33,369 bases of DNA. Source: Streptomyces spiralis (lineage in GTDB: Bacteria > Actinomycetota > Actinomycetes > Streptomycetales > Streptomycetaceae). The stretch lies in NCBI RefSeq assembly GCF_014654675.1, contig NZ_BNBC01000072.1:1-33369 (forward strand), written 5' to 3'. Shown piece after piece: positions 1 to 7,699 of this stretch. Each line of letters starts with the position of its first letter. Position 1 is the stretch's first letter. Made by a program: the position numbers and the translations under genes. The notes below the pieces were generated by a model. The model did no database searches, was not told the origin of the DNA, and was given only the letters and a program-made list of their open reading frames with translations.

Positions 1-1
1 C

Positions 2-238
2 GAACGCGACCACGTCCACCTCCTGGTGCACTACCCGCCCAAGGTCGCCGTCTCCAAGCTGGTCAACAGCCTCAAGGACGTCTCCGCCCGCCGGATACGA
101 CAGGAGTTCACCGGACAGATCAACCGCGCCATCATGCACGGGCACCTGTGGTCGCCCTCATACTTCTCCGCATCGTGCGGCGGAGCACCGCTGGCCATCG
201 TCCGCCAGTACATCGAGCAGCAAACACGTCCGCTCTAA
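2..238 (+). pseudogene. tnpA: IS200/IS605-family transposase TnpA, C-terminal part (cut by window edge)
   Basis: This is the C-terminal 78 residues of a Y1 HUH single-strand transposase, which excises and inserts the element as single-stranded DNA. The reading frame is already open at base 2. The first residues hold the metal-binding His-X-His of DHVHLLV, and the catalytic tyrosine lies near the end in RQYIEQQ; between them is the family-typical LWSPSYF stretch. The frame ends with TAA at 236-238. The N-terminal part lies outside the window, so whether the whole gene is intact cannot be judged. An element-end hairpin follows within 40 bases, and a broken kinase gene lies just beyond it, which suggests this element inserted into that kinase. 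No accessory TnpB is visible on this side. Family assignment is firm. Confidence 0.85.
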
Positions 239-269
239 CCTGCACGTCAGAGCAGCCTTGAGATGCATT

Positions 270-310
270 CAGCCCCGGCGTGAACGCCGGAGCTTTCTGC
301 AAGAATCCCG
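270..310 (+). repeat. IS200/IS605 right-end hairpin
   Basis: A 6-bp perfect stem (CCGGCG at 275-280, loop TGAA, CGCCGG at 285-290) sits about 35 bases after the transposase stop. IS200/IS605 elements lack inverted terminal repeats and carry subterminal hairpins recognised by TnpA, so this is the expected right-end structure. The exact end is not fixed by the sequence; host kinase homology resumes by about 312. Confidence 0.6.
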
Positions 311-326
311 GTAACCGCCAGGGGGT

Positions 327-551
327 TCACGATTCCGCGATCACAGTGAGCCCTTGCCGGAGATGTTCACCGGCCAGGGCGTATCCGATGACGTAGCCGG
401 CCGGTCCGACGGGATGCCGTGCCAGGCCGGAGCGGACGATGGCCTGTTCGATGGTGTCGATGCGTACCTGGACCGCGCCGATGCGCGCGGCCAGCAGTCG
501 CGCCAGGGTGGTCTTGCCTGTGCCGGGCAGTCCGCCGATCACAATGAGCAT
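327..551 (-). pseudogene. P-loop AAA kinase, truncated by an IS end and frameshifted
   Basis: This is the N-terminal 74 residues of a small P-loop kinase of the type often annotated AAA family ATPase or chloramphenicol-phosphotransferase-like. It begins MLIVIGG followed by the Walker A motif GLPGTGKTT at about residues 7-15. The ATG at 551 is preceded by AGGA at good spacing. The frame ends early at TGA (327-329) right after VIAES. Restoring one base there continues the frame as VNPLAVT, the expected sequence for these kinases, and host homology then stops at about 312, where the IS200/IS605 right end begins. The gene therefore has a 1-base deletion and has lost its C-terminal half. Substrate unknown; it cannot make a working enzyme. 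Confidence 0.75.
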
Positions 552-709
552 GTGCTCATCCTGCCGTGGCGGTTCAGTTCCTGTTGTCGGCGTACGCCTG
601 AACGTGCTCAACCCCGTACAGGTGAACGTGCTCAGTTGGCGATGCGCTGACCACGGGTTCTCGTCAGTCCGCAATGGACGGTCGACAGCGTCAGACGGCC
701 GGGCCCTTC

Positions 710-1633
710 TCATGCCACCTTGATGACAACCTTGCCCGAGGTGTGACCGTTCTCGACGGTGGCGAGGGCGGCCGGGGCGTCGGAGAGCGGATGGACCGCG
801 GTGATTACGGGTGCGAGAAGTCCGTCGAGGGCCAGCCGGGCCGACCGCTCCAGGTTCTCGCGGTCGACGCGACGCTCGACGAAACGCCCACCGAGATCGG
901 ACACAGACACATCACCCACAGCGATGACGTTGCGGGGATCCTGGGCCAGCGGAGCGACCGTCCGCAGCGAGGTGCCTCCCGCCAGGTCGACGATCCCGTC
1001 GAAGCCGTCCGGAACCAGCTCGCGTGCCGCGGCGGCGACGTCCTCGGCGGTGTAGTCGATGAACCGCACCCCGATGGCCTCGGCGTGCTGGCGCTTTGCG
1101 GTACTCCCGGTGCCGATCACACGCAGCTCGCGCCCGATGGCCAGCCGGGCGACGGCGAGGCCGACCCCGCCCCCGACTCCGTTGACCAGGACCGTGGCAC
1201 CGGCCGGGAGGCTGAGCTGGTCGAGCACGTCCACCGCGGTCGTCCCGGCTACGGGCAGCGTTGCCGCCACGGTCGCGGACAGACCCTCCGGGATGCGCGC
1301 GGTGTTCGGCGCGGACAGCACCGTCGTCTCGGCGTAGGTGCCGCCACCGGTGAGTGCGAAGCCGAAGACCGCGTCACCCACCTCGAGCCCGTTGACGTCC
1401 TCGCCCCGGGCGAGAACGGTTCCGGCTGCCTCCATGCCCAGCACGCGGGGAAACGGACGCCCGCCGTCGAGCCCGTCGACCAGACCCGAGCGCAGAAGGT
1501 GGTCGAGGGGATTCACGCCGGCGACGTCGACCTGGATCAGCACCTCGCCGCGACCGGGGACGGGGTCGGGACGGTCGAAGAACTCCTGCACCTCGGGCCC
1601 GCCATACCTGCCGAAACCCCACGCCTGCCCCAT
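710..1633 (-). CDS. NADP-dependent MDR oxidoreductase, quinone-oxidoreductase type
   Basis: A 307-residue medium-chain dehydrogenase/reductase of the zinc-independent quinone oxidoreductase/enoyl reductase group. It would reduce quinones or alpha,beta-unsaturated carbonyls with NADPH in the cytosol. The GroES-like domain spans about residues 25-115, and the Rossmann fold carries VNGVGGGVG at 150-158, the group's dinucleotide-binding motif. No structural-zinc cysteine cluster is present. The ATG at 1633 follows a purine-rich GAGAGGCGG stretch. A MerR gene lies immediately upstream on the same strand, and a 25-bp dyad lies in the 106-base gap between them, so regulation by that MerR is likely. 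Length is normal for the family; the substrate is not predictable. Confidence 0.88.
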   Translation of the reverse strand: MGQAWGFGRYGGPEVQEFFDRPDPVPGRGEVLIQVDVAGVNPLDHLLRSGLVDGLDGGRPFPRVLGMEAAGTVLARGEDVNGLEVGDAVFGFALTGGGTYAETTVLSAPNTARIPEGLSATVAATLPVAGTTAVDVLDQLSLPAGATVLVNGVGGGVGLAVARLAIGRELRVIGTGSTAKRQHAEAIGVRFIDYTAEDVAAAARELVPDGFDGIVDLAGGTSLRTVAPLAQDPRNVIAVGDVSVSDLGGRFVERRVDRENLERSARLALDGLLAPVITAVHPLSDAPAALATVENGHTSGKVVIKVA

Positions 1634-1685
1634 CTTGCGCCGCCTCTCGTATGACCGACCCGGTGATTCCGGGCGTGGTCGCCAT

Positions 1686-1710
1686 CCTCACCTCTGACAT
1701 TGATGTGAGG
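1686..1710 (-). promoter_or_regulatory. Candidate MerR operator upstream of the MDR gene
   Basis: An inverted repeat with perfect 6-bp arms, CCTCAC (1686-1691) and GTGAGG (1705-1710), lies 53-77 bases before the oxidoreductase start and just after the MerR stop. Actinobacterial MerR proteins bind dyads of about this size between promoter elements. The position fits, but I could not define matching -35 and -10 boxes with confidence. Confidence 0.45.
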
Positions 1711-1739
1711 GGCAACCGGATGAGATGCAGATCACAGAA

Positions 1740-2135
1740 TCAGGCCGACTGCGCCACCGGTTCCGGGGCCGTGGACAACTCCGCCCGGTGTCGGCTGTTG
1801 GCCTTGATCAGCACGTCGAGTGCATCCCGGGTCTCGATCAGGTGCGCGATGTCGGCGTCGATCCGGTCGCGCTCGCGCATCATCGCCGTGAACGTCTCCT
1901 CGGCGACGCCCAGGTCACCCGGGACGTCCACACACGGCAGCACAGTCGCGATCACCCTGCTGGACATACCTGCGTCGAACAACTGTCGGATGAGTGACAC
2001 GCGCTGGACCGCAGCATCGGAATAGTGACGCTGCCCGGCGTCGGAGCGTGAGCTCGTCAGCAGGCCCTGCTCTTCGTAGTACCGCAGTGAGCGCGGACTC
2101 ACGCCCGTGCGCTTGGACAACTCGCCTATCCGCAT
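1740..2135 (-). CDS. MerR family transcriptional regulator
   Basis: A 131-residue MerR regulator. The N-terminal winged helix starts MRIGELSKRTGV and continues with SLRYYEEQGLL, both hallmark MerR stretches within the first 30 residues. A dimerisation coiled coil follows (about residues 80-120, rich in Arg, Asp and Leu), ending in a short tail without a metal-binding cysteine set. The start at 2135 is chosen because it gives the canonical MerR N-terminus; the frame stays open for 21 further codons upstream, but that sequence is unlike the family. It lies upstream of the MDR oxidoreductase on the same strand and probably controls it in response to an oxidant or electrophile. An IstB fragment ends only about 30 bases before the start, so its native promoter may have been replaced. 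Confidence 0.88.
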   Translation of the reverse strand: MRIGELSKRTGVSPRSLRYYEEQGLLTSSRSDAGQRHYSDAAVQRVSLIRQLFDAGMSSRVIATVLPCVDVPGDLGVAEETFTAMMRERDRIDADIAHLIETRDALDVLIKANSRHRAELSTAPEPVAQSA

Positions 2136-2166
2136 CCTTGAGAGCCTACGCCCGCGTGCTCCAGGT

Positions 2167-2742
2167 TCAGACCGCCGTCGAGTCATGGACGCTCGCATCG
2201 ATGCAGAGAAGATCGACTCGGCCGTAGCGGGCGATGGTCTTGGTCAGCACCTTCTCGTCCGCGGCCTCGACCAGCTCGTTGACGAGTTTGGTGGCGAGTG
2301 TGTAGCGGACCCGGTAGCCGGCCATCACGGCTTCGGTGCCCAGGGCGATCAGCAGGTGTGACTTGCCGGTGCCGGAGTCGCCGGTCAGGCAGAGCGGCAG
2401 GCCCTTCTTGACCCACTCGCAGGTCGCCAGGGTGTGGATGACCGCCGGGTCCACGCTGGGGTTGGCCTCGAAGTCGAAGGCCCGCAGTGTTTTCTCGCGT
2501 GGGAACTGGGCGGCCTTGATCCGCCGTTTCGAGCGGCGGCGGGCCCCGTCGTCGCATTCAGCCATCACCAGTTCGGCGAGAAAGTCGCGATACGACATCT
2601 GGTCACGGGCGGCTGCTTCGGCCAGCTCGGGGAACTGGGCCCGGATGGTCGGCAGCCGCAGCATCCGGCATGCCTAGTTGTTGCGGGCCAAGGCGTTGAT
2701 GTCGGCGGTCACTTGCTACCGGTCCAGGGCAATGGTCGTCGA
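2167..2742 (-). pseudogene. istB: IS21-family IstB ATP-binding protein, truncated with two amber codons
   Basis: Decayed IS21 helper ATPase, which in intact elements assists the IstA transposase in target selection. The open part (from MLRLPTIR at 2664) carries Walker A GDSGTGKSH and the start of Walker B, VDLLCID, after which homology stops and the frame runs into unrelated sequence to 2167. Reading upstream in the same frame gives VTADINALARNN, then TAG at 2674-2676, and earlier LDR followed by TAG at 2716-2718. Both stops sit where a residue, probably Tyr, is expected. It has thus lost its 3' third and gained two nonsense codons. No istA is present. The right-hand boundary is approximate. 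Confidence 0.78.
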
Positions 2743-2766
2743 CCGCGAATCCCTCACATCGGATGA

Positions 2767-3141
2767 TCAAGAGTCCCAGACGAATGTCGCGCAGTCCGCG
2801 CACTCCTCGAGGTACCGATGGCGACACTCGACGGTGTGCCGGAGGAAGGTGATCGCTTGCTGTCTGCTGCGGACCTCACTTTCGAGCGCAGCGATCTTCG
2901 CACGCACGACCTCCTGCGCTGCGGACTTCTTCGGGGACATCGCTGCGGTGACCTCTGGCAACGAGAGCCCGACTTGTCGCAGTTTCAGCACGGTTCGTGC
3001 CTGCTCCAGGACGTCGTGGTCGTAGAGGCGGTAACCGTTCGCGTCCCGGTGCACCGTGAGTGCTCCGACGTGCTCCCAGTGCCGTAGGACATGGGCCTCG
3101 ACTCCAAGCTGCGCAGCCGCCTCGCCGATCGTTATCGCCAT
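2767..3141 (-). CDS. MerR family transcriptional regulator, Cys-rich C-terminus
   Basis: A 124-residue MerR-type regulator. The winged helix is ITIGEAAAQLG followed by VLRHWEHVGAL (residues 3-30), a helical dimerisation stretch follows, and the C-terminal segment is CRHRYLEECADC. Three cysteines so close together could bind metal or act as a redox switch, though this is inference. The ATG at 3141 is preceded by AAGGGCGG at good spacing; the 63 upstream codons that remain open lack family features. It is divergent from the NmrA-type SDR starting at 3187, leaving 45 bases that hold a promoter with MerR-like geometry. It most likely controls that gene and itself. Confidence 0.85.
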   Translation of the reverse strand: MAITIGEAAAQLGVEAHVLRHWEHVGALTVHRDANGYRLYDHDVLEQARTVLKLRQVGLSLPEVTAAMSPKKSAAQEVVRAKIAALESEVRSRQQAITFLRHTVECRHRYLEECADCATFVWDS

Positions 3142-3148
3142 TCCGCCC

Positions 3149-3179
3149 TTGCCTTGATGTCGACTTGAACCTTTAGCCT
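3149..3179 (+). promoter_or_regulatory. Candidate MerR-type promoter (19-bp spacer) for a leaderless SDR mRNA
   Basis: TTGCCT (3149-3154) and TAGCCT (3174-3179) are separated by 19 bases, the over-long spacing typical of MerR-activated promoters, and the spacer contains an imperfect dyad centred on GTCGAC. The -10 box ends 7 bases before the ATG at 3187, and no Shine-Dalgarno sequence is visible, so transcription could start at or next to the ATG, giving a leaderless message. Confidence 0.45.
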
Positions 3180-3186
3180 CCCCAGC

Positions 3187-4080
3187 ATGCCTGACAGTTC
3201 TCCCACCCCGCCCACTCCTGCTCGTTCCCGATCGGTCCTGGTCACCGGCGCGACGGGCAACCTCGGCCGTGAGCTCCTCGCCCGACTGCAAGCGCGCGCA
3301 GCAGCTGTGCGGTGCCTCGATCGTCGCCATGTTGGCCCGCGACCCGGCATCGAGTCGGTGCGCGGTGACCTGACCGACGCCGACTCCGTCCGTGCGGCGC
3401 TCGACGACATCGACACCGTCTTCCTCATATGGCCGCTGCTCGACACCGCCCCCGCCGAGCCTCTGATCGCAGAACTCGCCGCAGCAGCACCGCGCGTCGT
3501 CTACCTCTCCTCGACTGCGATCGATGACGCCTCATTTCGCCAAAGCGACCCGATTGTGCAGGTACACGCGGACATGGAACGCCGGCTCCGTGATGCCGGC
3601 CTGCAACCCACCGTGCTGCGCAGCGACACGCTGGCGTCCAACACCCGGGGCTGGGCGGCACAGTTGCACGCAGGCGACGTGGTCAGAGGTCCGGACATAG
3701 CGCGCACAGCAGTCGTGGACGAGGGTGATGTCGCGGCCGCAGCCGCGGAGGTACTCCTTCGACGCCAGGACGATTTGGATCGCACCCCCTACCTGCTGAC
3801 CGGGCCCGAGCCCCTCAGCAGGGCCGACCAGGTTGAAATCCTCGGTGCCGCCCTCGGACGAAAGTTACGTTTCGAGCCGGTCCCCGTGGATATCGCGCGC
3901 GCACGAATGCTCGCGGACGGCCGTCCCGAACGGCTGGTCGATGCCCTCATCACGGCGTCAACGCGGCGACCCGAATCACGCCTTGTCACCGATGATGTCG
4001 AGCGCCTGACCGGTAGGCCGGCCCGCCCCTTTGCGCAGTGGGCCATCGACCACAGCACCGAGTTCGGCCCGCGGCCATGA
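3187..4080 (+). CDS. NmrA-like NAD(P)-binding SDR (atypical)
   Basis: A 297-residue atypical short-chain dehydrogenase of the NmrA/SDR-a5 type. The Rossmann motif TGATGNLG is at residues 20-27, followed by CLDRR (second strand) and GDLTDADSV, the usual NmrA sequence after the cofactor site. YLSSTA marks the fourth strand. The classical YxxxK pair is not conserved, so it may be a redox sensor or a reductase with altered chemistry. It is divergent from a MerR gene, a common actinobacterial pairing in which MerR senses redox state or a quinone-like ligand. The ATG at 3187 gives a Pro/Ser/Thr-rich leader before the fold, so an internal start is conceivable, but the promoter position supports this one. 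Stop TGA at 4078-4080. Confidence 0.87.
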   Translation: MPDSSPTPPTPARSRSVLVTGATGNLGRELLARLQARAAAVRCLDRRHVGPRPGIESVRGDLTDADSVRAALDDIDTVFLIWPLLDTAPAEPLIAELAAAAPRVVYLSSTAIDDASFRQSDPIVQVHADMERRLRDAGLQPTVLRSDTLASNTRGWAAQLHAGDVVRGPDIARTAVVDEGDVAAAAAEVLLRRQDDLDRTPYLLTGPEPLSRADQVEILGAALGRKLRFEPVPVDIARARMLADGRPERLVDALITASTRRPESRLVTDDVERLTGRPARPFAQWAIDHSTEFGPRP

Positions 4081-4275
4081 CCACACACATCAGTCAGTGA
4101 GCGTTTTCCAACCTCCGGCTGACGGGGGCAGGGGTCAAAGGCGGGGTCTGGAGCAGCGCGAGCAGTCGTGAGGTAGTACCGGTTGCGCCCCAACCTCACC
4201 GCCGTTTGGGACAGAAGCTGCCCTATCTCACGCCTATCGTCGTTGCCGGCAACCAACATCAGCGAAAGGACCGCG

Positions 4276-4809
4276 ATGCCCGAGCAGACGAGCCCCGCGC
4301 CGGAGGGCTACACCTCCGTTGCGCCCTGGGTCGTCACCGACGACACGGGGGCCTTCCTCGACTTCGTCACCCAGGCATTCGGGGGCGAGGAACTCGGGCG
4401 GGTGTCGACCGAGGATGGCTTGATCGGTCACGCTGAGATCCGAGTCGGCGACACCGTCGTGTTGGCCTTCGACCGACACACGGACTGGTCCGCCATGCCG
4501 AGCCTGCTGCGCGTGTTTGTCGCCGATGCGGACGAGGCGTTCTCACAGGCCGTCGCAGCTGGCGGCCATGTCGTCACTTCCCTGGCCGACGACGCCTTCG
4601 GACAGCGCGGAGGGCGTATCAAGGACCCCTTCGGCAACATCTGGTGGGTGGTCAGCTGCGTTGAGGACGTCTCTGAGGGCGAGATGTGGAAGCGGCTGCA
4701 GGACCCCGTATACGCCGAGGCCATGCGCGTGGCTCAGGAGACACTCGACGCCGAGCTCAGCGGTCGACGCCACGGGCGCAGCAGTGCACCCGTCACGACA
4801 ACCAGCTAG
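4276..4809 (+). CDS. VOC (glyoxalase/bleomycin-resistance-fold) protein, PhnB-like
   Basis: A 177-residue vicinal-oxygen-chelate protein resembling PhnB/YdcE-type proteins. The N-terminal half has YTSVAPWVVTDDTGAFLDF and the C-terminal half has KDPFGNIWWVVS, the typical second beta-alpha-beta-beta-beta unit. A charged helical extension of about 45 residues (EGEMWKRLQ) follows. Such proteins bind metal or small hydrophobic ligands; enzymatic function is not predictable here. The ATG at 4276 is preceded by GAAAGGA at 7-8 bases, far better than the upstream in-frame ATG at 4183, which would add 31 non-conserved residues. It is separated from the SDR by about 195 bases in which I recognise no gene, so it is probably its own transcription unit. 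Confidence 0.85.
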   Translation: MPEQTSPAPEGYTSVAPWVVTDDTGAFLDFVTQAFGGEELGRVSTEDGLIGHAEIRVGDTVVLAFDRHTDWSAMPSLLRVFVADADEAFSQAVAAGGHVVTSLADDAFGQRGGRIKDPFGNIWWVVSCVEDVSEGEMWKRLQDPVYAEAMRVAQETLDAELSGRRHGRSSAPVTTTS

Positions 4810-4959
4810 ACCCACGATGTCGGGGTTCGCATGCGCCAGACCGGTAGCCAAGGAGGTCTTCATTCTGCTTCGGCAGCTTGCCGGTTGACCTGACGCACGG
4901 GTGAAGCCCCTGGTAGATGGGTTTTCGGCCAAGAAATCCGTCTCTACTAGAAGCTTCAC

Positions 4960-5724
4960 CTGCTTGTTTACCCCTCCGGGCTGGACGTGTCCAGTTCCGC
5001 CCTCCGCTTCCTCTCAGCCCGTCTGCGGGAACACCGCCGTGGTCTCGGCACCCGGTGGCGGCGCCTGAGTGCAGGTCGGCAGGCTCTGCTCGCCCTCGCC
5101 CATCTCCGCAACGGTCATCCGTATGTGCAGCTCGCGGCCGGGTTCGGCGTGGGCACCACCACTGCGTACCACTACGTCACCGAGGCAGTTGAGGTTCTGG
5201 CCGCCCTTGCCCCGACGCTCGCCGAGGCGGTCCGGGCGGCGTCGATGAAGGCGTTCGTCCTGCTGGACGGGACGCTGCTGCCGATCGACCGAATCGCCGC
5301 CGACCGGCTTTTCTACTCGGGCAAGCACAAGAAACACGGGATGAACGTGCAGGTGATCGCAGATCCTTCCGGCCGCCTGCTGTGGGCCTCGCCGGCCCTG
5401 CCCGGGGCCGTCCACGACGTCCGTGCGGCCCGCGAGCACGGCATCATCGACACGCTTGCCGAGGCCGACGTCAACTGCTGGGCCGACAAGGGCTACCAGG
5501 GCGCCGGAGGCACGGTCCGTGTCCCCTGCCGCGGCCGGTGGGAGACGCTCTCTGCAGGGCAGCAGGCCGTCAATCGATCCCACGCCAAGATCCGGGCGCT
5601 CGTCGAGCAAGCCGTCGCCACCCTCAAGTCCTGGCGACTCCTTCGCAAGCTCCGTTGTTCGACCACCCGCATCACGGTCCTCGTCCAGGCCGTCCTCTGC
5701 CTGCATCGGGCCAGCTCAGCTTGA
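4960..5724 (+). mobile_element. IS5-family transposase (DDE_Tnp_4 type), nearly complete
   Basis: A DDE transposase of the IS5 group with an N-terminal helix-turn-helix (about residues 25-60 from the GTG at 4987, including QLAAGFGVGTTTAYHYV) and the catalytic domain. Visible acidic positions are the Asp of LLDGTLLPID, the Asp of GAVHDVRAA and WADKGYQG, and the Glu of ALVEQAVATLKSW. The frame is 245 residues from GTG 4987. Translation continues upstream as LLVYPSGLD to a CTG at 4960, where I expect an ATG for this group, so the native start may have been lost by one base change and the GTG may be a fallback. A dyad (CTGGTAGA at about 4910, TCTACTAG at about 4943) precedes the gene. I could not find matching terminal inverted repeats. 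It may still be active. Confidence 0.85.
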
Positions 5725-6124
5725 GGATGGAAAACGCTCAATGTCGAAACCGTCACGGGAAACTGCCCATGAGGCACGCCAACGCTCCACTGACGTTTTC
5801 TCAGCGTTGATCATAGGCCGTCGGCGGCTGCCTTCTACAGCGCGGGCAGTGTGTGGATGCGTGTGGCGATGATATCGGGGGTGGAGCCGGGCTCGACGTC
5901 GGAGAGACACGAAATGACTCGTGGGTGGTCAGTCGATCAGGCCGTTATGGGTTCGAAGCGGATGGTCCCGGAATCCCCGGAGGAGGCCCGGAGGGCCTGC
6001 GGGACGTCTCACCGCGCACCAACACCAAGCTGCCAACCGTTGCTCAGCCCATCTTGGCATTCCCCCAGGGAGGCGACCTGCCGGAGCCCGAGCGGGACGA
6101 ACAGGGCGCGGCGCGTGGCTCGTC
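5725..6124. other. Gene-poor interval between the IS5 transposase and the Tat protein
   Basis: About 400 bases after the transposase stop. The first 50 probably include the right end of the IS5 element, but no inverted-repeat partner was found at 4.9 kb. Open frames here on either strand show no recognisable motif, and none has both a convincing ribosome site and family-like sequence. I see nothing further. Confidence 0.5.
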
Positions 6125-7690
6125 TCAGACAAGGAACTCGGCGAGCGGGAAGGAGCGATGGCGACGTGGTGGAACCAGATAGTTCTGCCGGTGGGTCGTG
6201 TGCAGGACCGAGTTGATGCCGGCGTGGGGGCTGCGCGGTGCGATAGGGAGTGTCCTATCGGGATAGTGGCCGTCCATCGAGAGTCGAACGCGATTGAAGA
6301 TTGCAATCGTCGGCTGGAACGAAATGAAGTGCAACCCGGCCGCTGGATTCTTGCTGTAGTGATCTGCCGTCGGATCGGATGTGTAGTGGAATGGATTGTC
6401 CAGCGTGTCGAAGTCGCCGCGCACGGGGATGGTCGTTCCCGTAGGGTATGCCTTCCCGTAGTTGCTGGTCGTCGGCGATGTGGTGCTGTCCACCTGCGAC
6501 ATGCTCCCAGTATGGCCGTAGGCGTGGTACCGCTGGACCCCCTGCGCTACTTCGGCCTCACTTTGGCCTGGCGGTTGGAGGGCAAGCGTGCCCGGCGCGG
6601 GTGTGGGCGAGAGGCCGGGGTGGAGCATCGCCTGGACGCGATCCGCGTACTGAGGGAAGTTCTGTTCGTACCAGGTCACCAGATCTTGAAACAGGTGCGA
6701 GAGATGCATGGTGGTGCCCTGTTTGAAGTAACCGTTGGGCCACTGATCGGTGAGGCCCGGCAGGGTCTCCAGATTGGCGATGTTGCCGGGTCCCATATTC
6801 GAGTCCAGGGTGGTGGCGAAGCCGAGGAAGCCCTGCGCCTGTCGAGGAATCGACTGTGCACCGGGGATATTATGTGCCAGCGCCAGCTTGCTCGGCAGGC
6901 CCTGTTGCCCGTAGAAACCGCCCCCGGAGAAGCCCTGTCGGATACTCGTCACCTTGAACAGGCTGCCCGCCTGGTTGCTTCCAAGCCCGAAGAGGGCGTT
7001 TTGGGCTGCCTTAATATTGGCGAGCGAGTCACTGCGGAGTAGCACGGCCACGTCATTCTGTTCCAGGCGGACCGGCCCGAAGCCAAGCGGGGGCTGGTCG
7101 CTGGGGAACGTCCTGGCCTCCTGCAGCGCATATACGGTACGGCCCTCCGTCTTGGAGGCCATCAAATCGAATGGCAGATACGCTGGGTAAGATGTTCCCG
7201 CCTTGAAAAAGTCTGACGTCTTGCCCAGAGTCGGGATGTAGTGGTGGAAGTATGGAAGTCCCCAGGCTACCGTGGAGGCCACTCCTGTGGGAGTGGGCGG
7301 AAATTGGCGCTCCAGATCCAGGAGGGCGGACTCGAGGTGGTGCTGCGCCTCCTGCAACGCCTTAGCATTCGCCGGCACATTCAGCCTTGCGGTAATGACA
7401 TGATCGTGCAGGGCTGGCACCCGGACCGCAATCGTGCCGTTGCCACTCTTCACGCCCGAGCCATTGACCATGACCACCTGCTCGTTCTGCAGGATATATT
7501 GCTCCTGGATGGGCGGGCTGCCGACGTTAGCGGCCCGCTCCGGTGGTTTTGCAATGCTGTCGATCATCTCATAGATGCCGGCGGATGCTAGTGCAGCACC
7601 GAAGGTGCCCACTGTCCCTTGAAGAAGACGTCGCCTACCCAAGTTCCTGCGTGGTTGTCCCGCACGCGCATTCTCGTTGCCATCTGTCAT
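6125..7690 (-). CDS. Tat-exported protein, distantly DyP-peroxidase-like
   Basis: A 521-residue protein with a twin-arginine signal near the N-terminus (NLGRRRLLQG followed by the hydrophobic TVGTFGAALASAG), so it is probably exported folded. The body looks like a divergent relative of dye-decolourising peroxidases: GLHFISFQPT near residue 450 resembles the DyP C-terminal GLLFIAFQ strand, and MGPGNIANLETL with HLSHLFQDLVTWY lies where DyP has its haem region. The canonical GXXDG motif is absent (GFLGFATTLDSN instead), so peroxidase activity is doubtful. It may correspond to the DUF7405 group; that name is from memory. The ATG at 7690 is preferred over 7699 because GAGGA lies 9 bases before it. 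GC content and codon choice are lower than in neighbouring genes, suggesting recent transfer. No partner gene adjoins it. Confidence 0.7.
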   Translation of the reverse strand: MTDGNENARAGQPRRNLGRRRLLQGTVGTFGAALASAGIYEMIDSIAKPPERAANVGSPPIQEQYILQNEQVVMVNGSGVKSGNGTIAVRVPALHDHVITARLNVPANAKALQEAQHHLESALLDLERQFPPTPTGVASTVAWGLPYFHHYIPTLGKTSDFFKAGTSYPAYLPFDLMASKTEGRTVYALQEARTFPSDQPPLGFGPVRLEQNDVAVLLRSDSLANIKAAQNALFGLGSNQAGSLFKVTSIRQGFSGGGFYGQQGLPSKLALAHNIPGAQSIPRQAQGFLGFATTLDSNMGPGNIANLETLPGLTDQWPNGYFKQGTTMHLSHLFQDLVTWYEQNFPQYADRVQAMLHPGLSPTPAPGTLALQPPGQSEAEVAQGVQRYHAYGHTGSMSQVDSTTSPTTSNYGKAYPTGTTIPVRGDFDTLDNPFHYTSDPTADHYSKNPAAGLHFISFQPTIAIFNRVRLSMDGHYPDRTLPIAPRSPHAGINSVLHTTHRQNYLVPPRRHRSFPLAEFLV

Positions 7691-7699
7691 GAAACGCAT

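Noticed and set aside
674..1654. Long plus-strand frame of 326 codons over the MDR gene
   Set aside because: It is the antisense shadow of the MDR oxidoreductase; composition is Gly/Arg/Asp-rich without domain motifs.
5921..7042. Plus-strand frame of 373 codons opposite the Tat-exported protein
   Set aside because: The minus strand has a Tat signal, a good ribosome site and DyP-like sequence; the plus frame has none.
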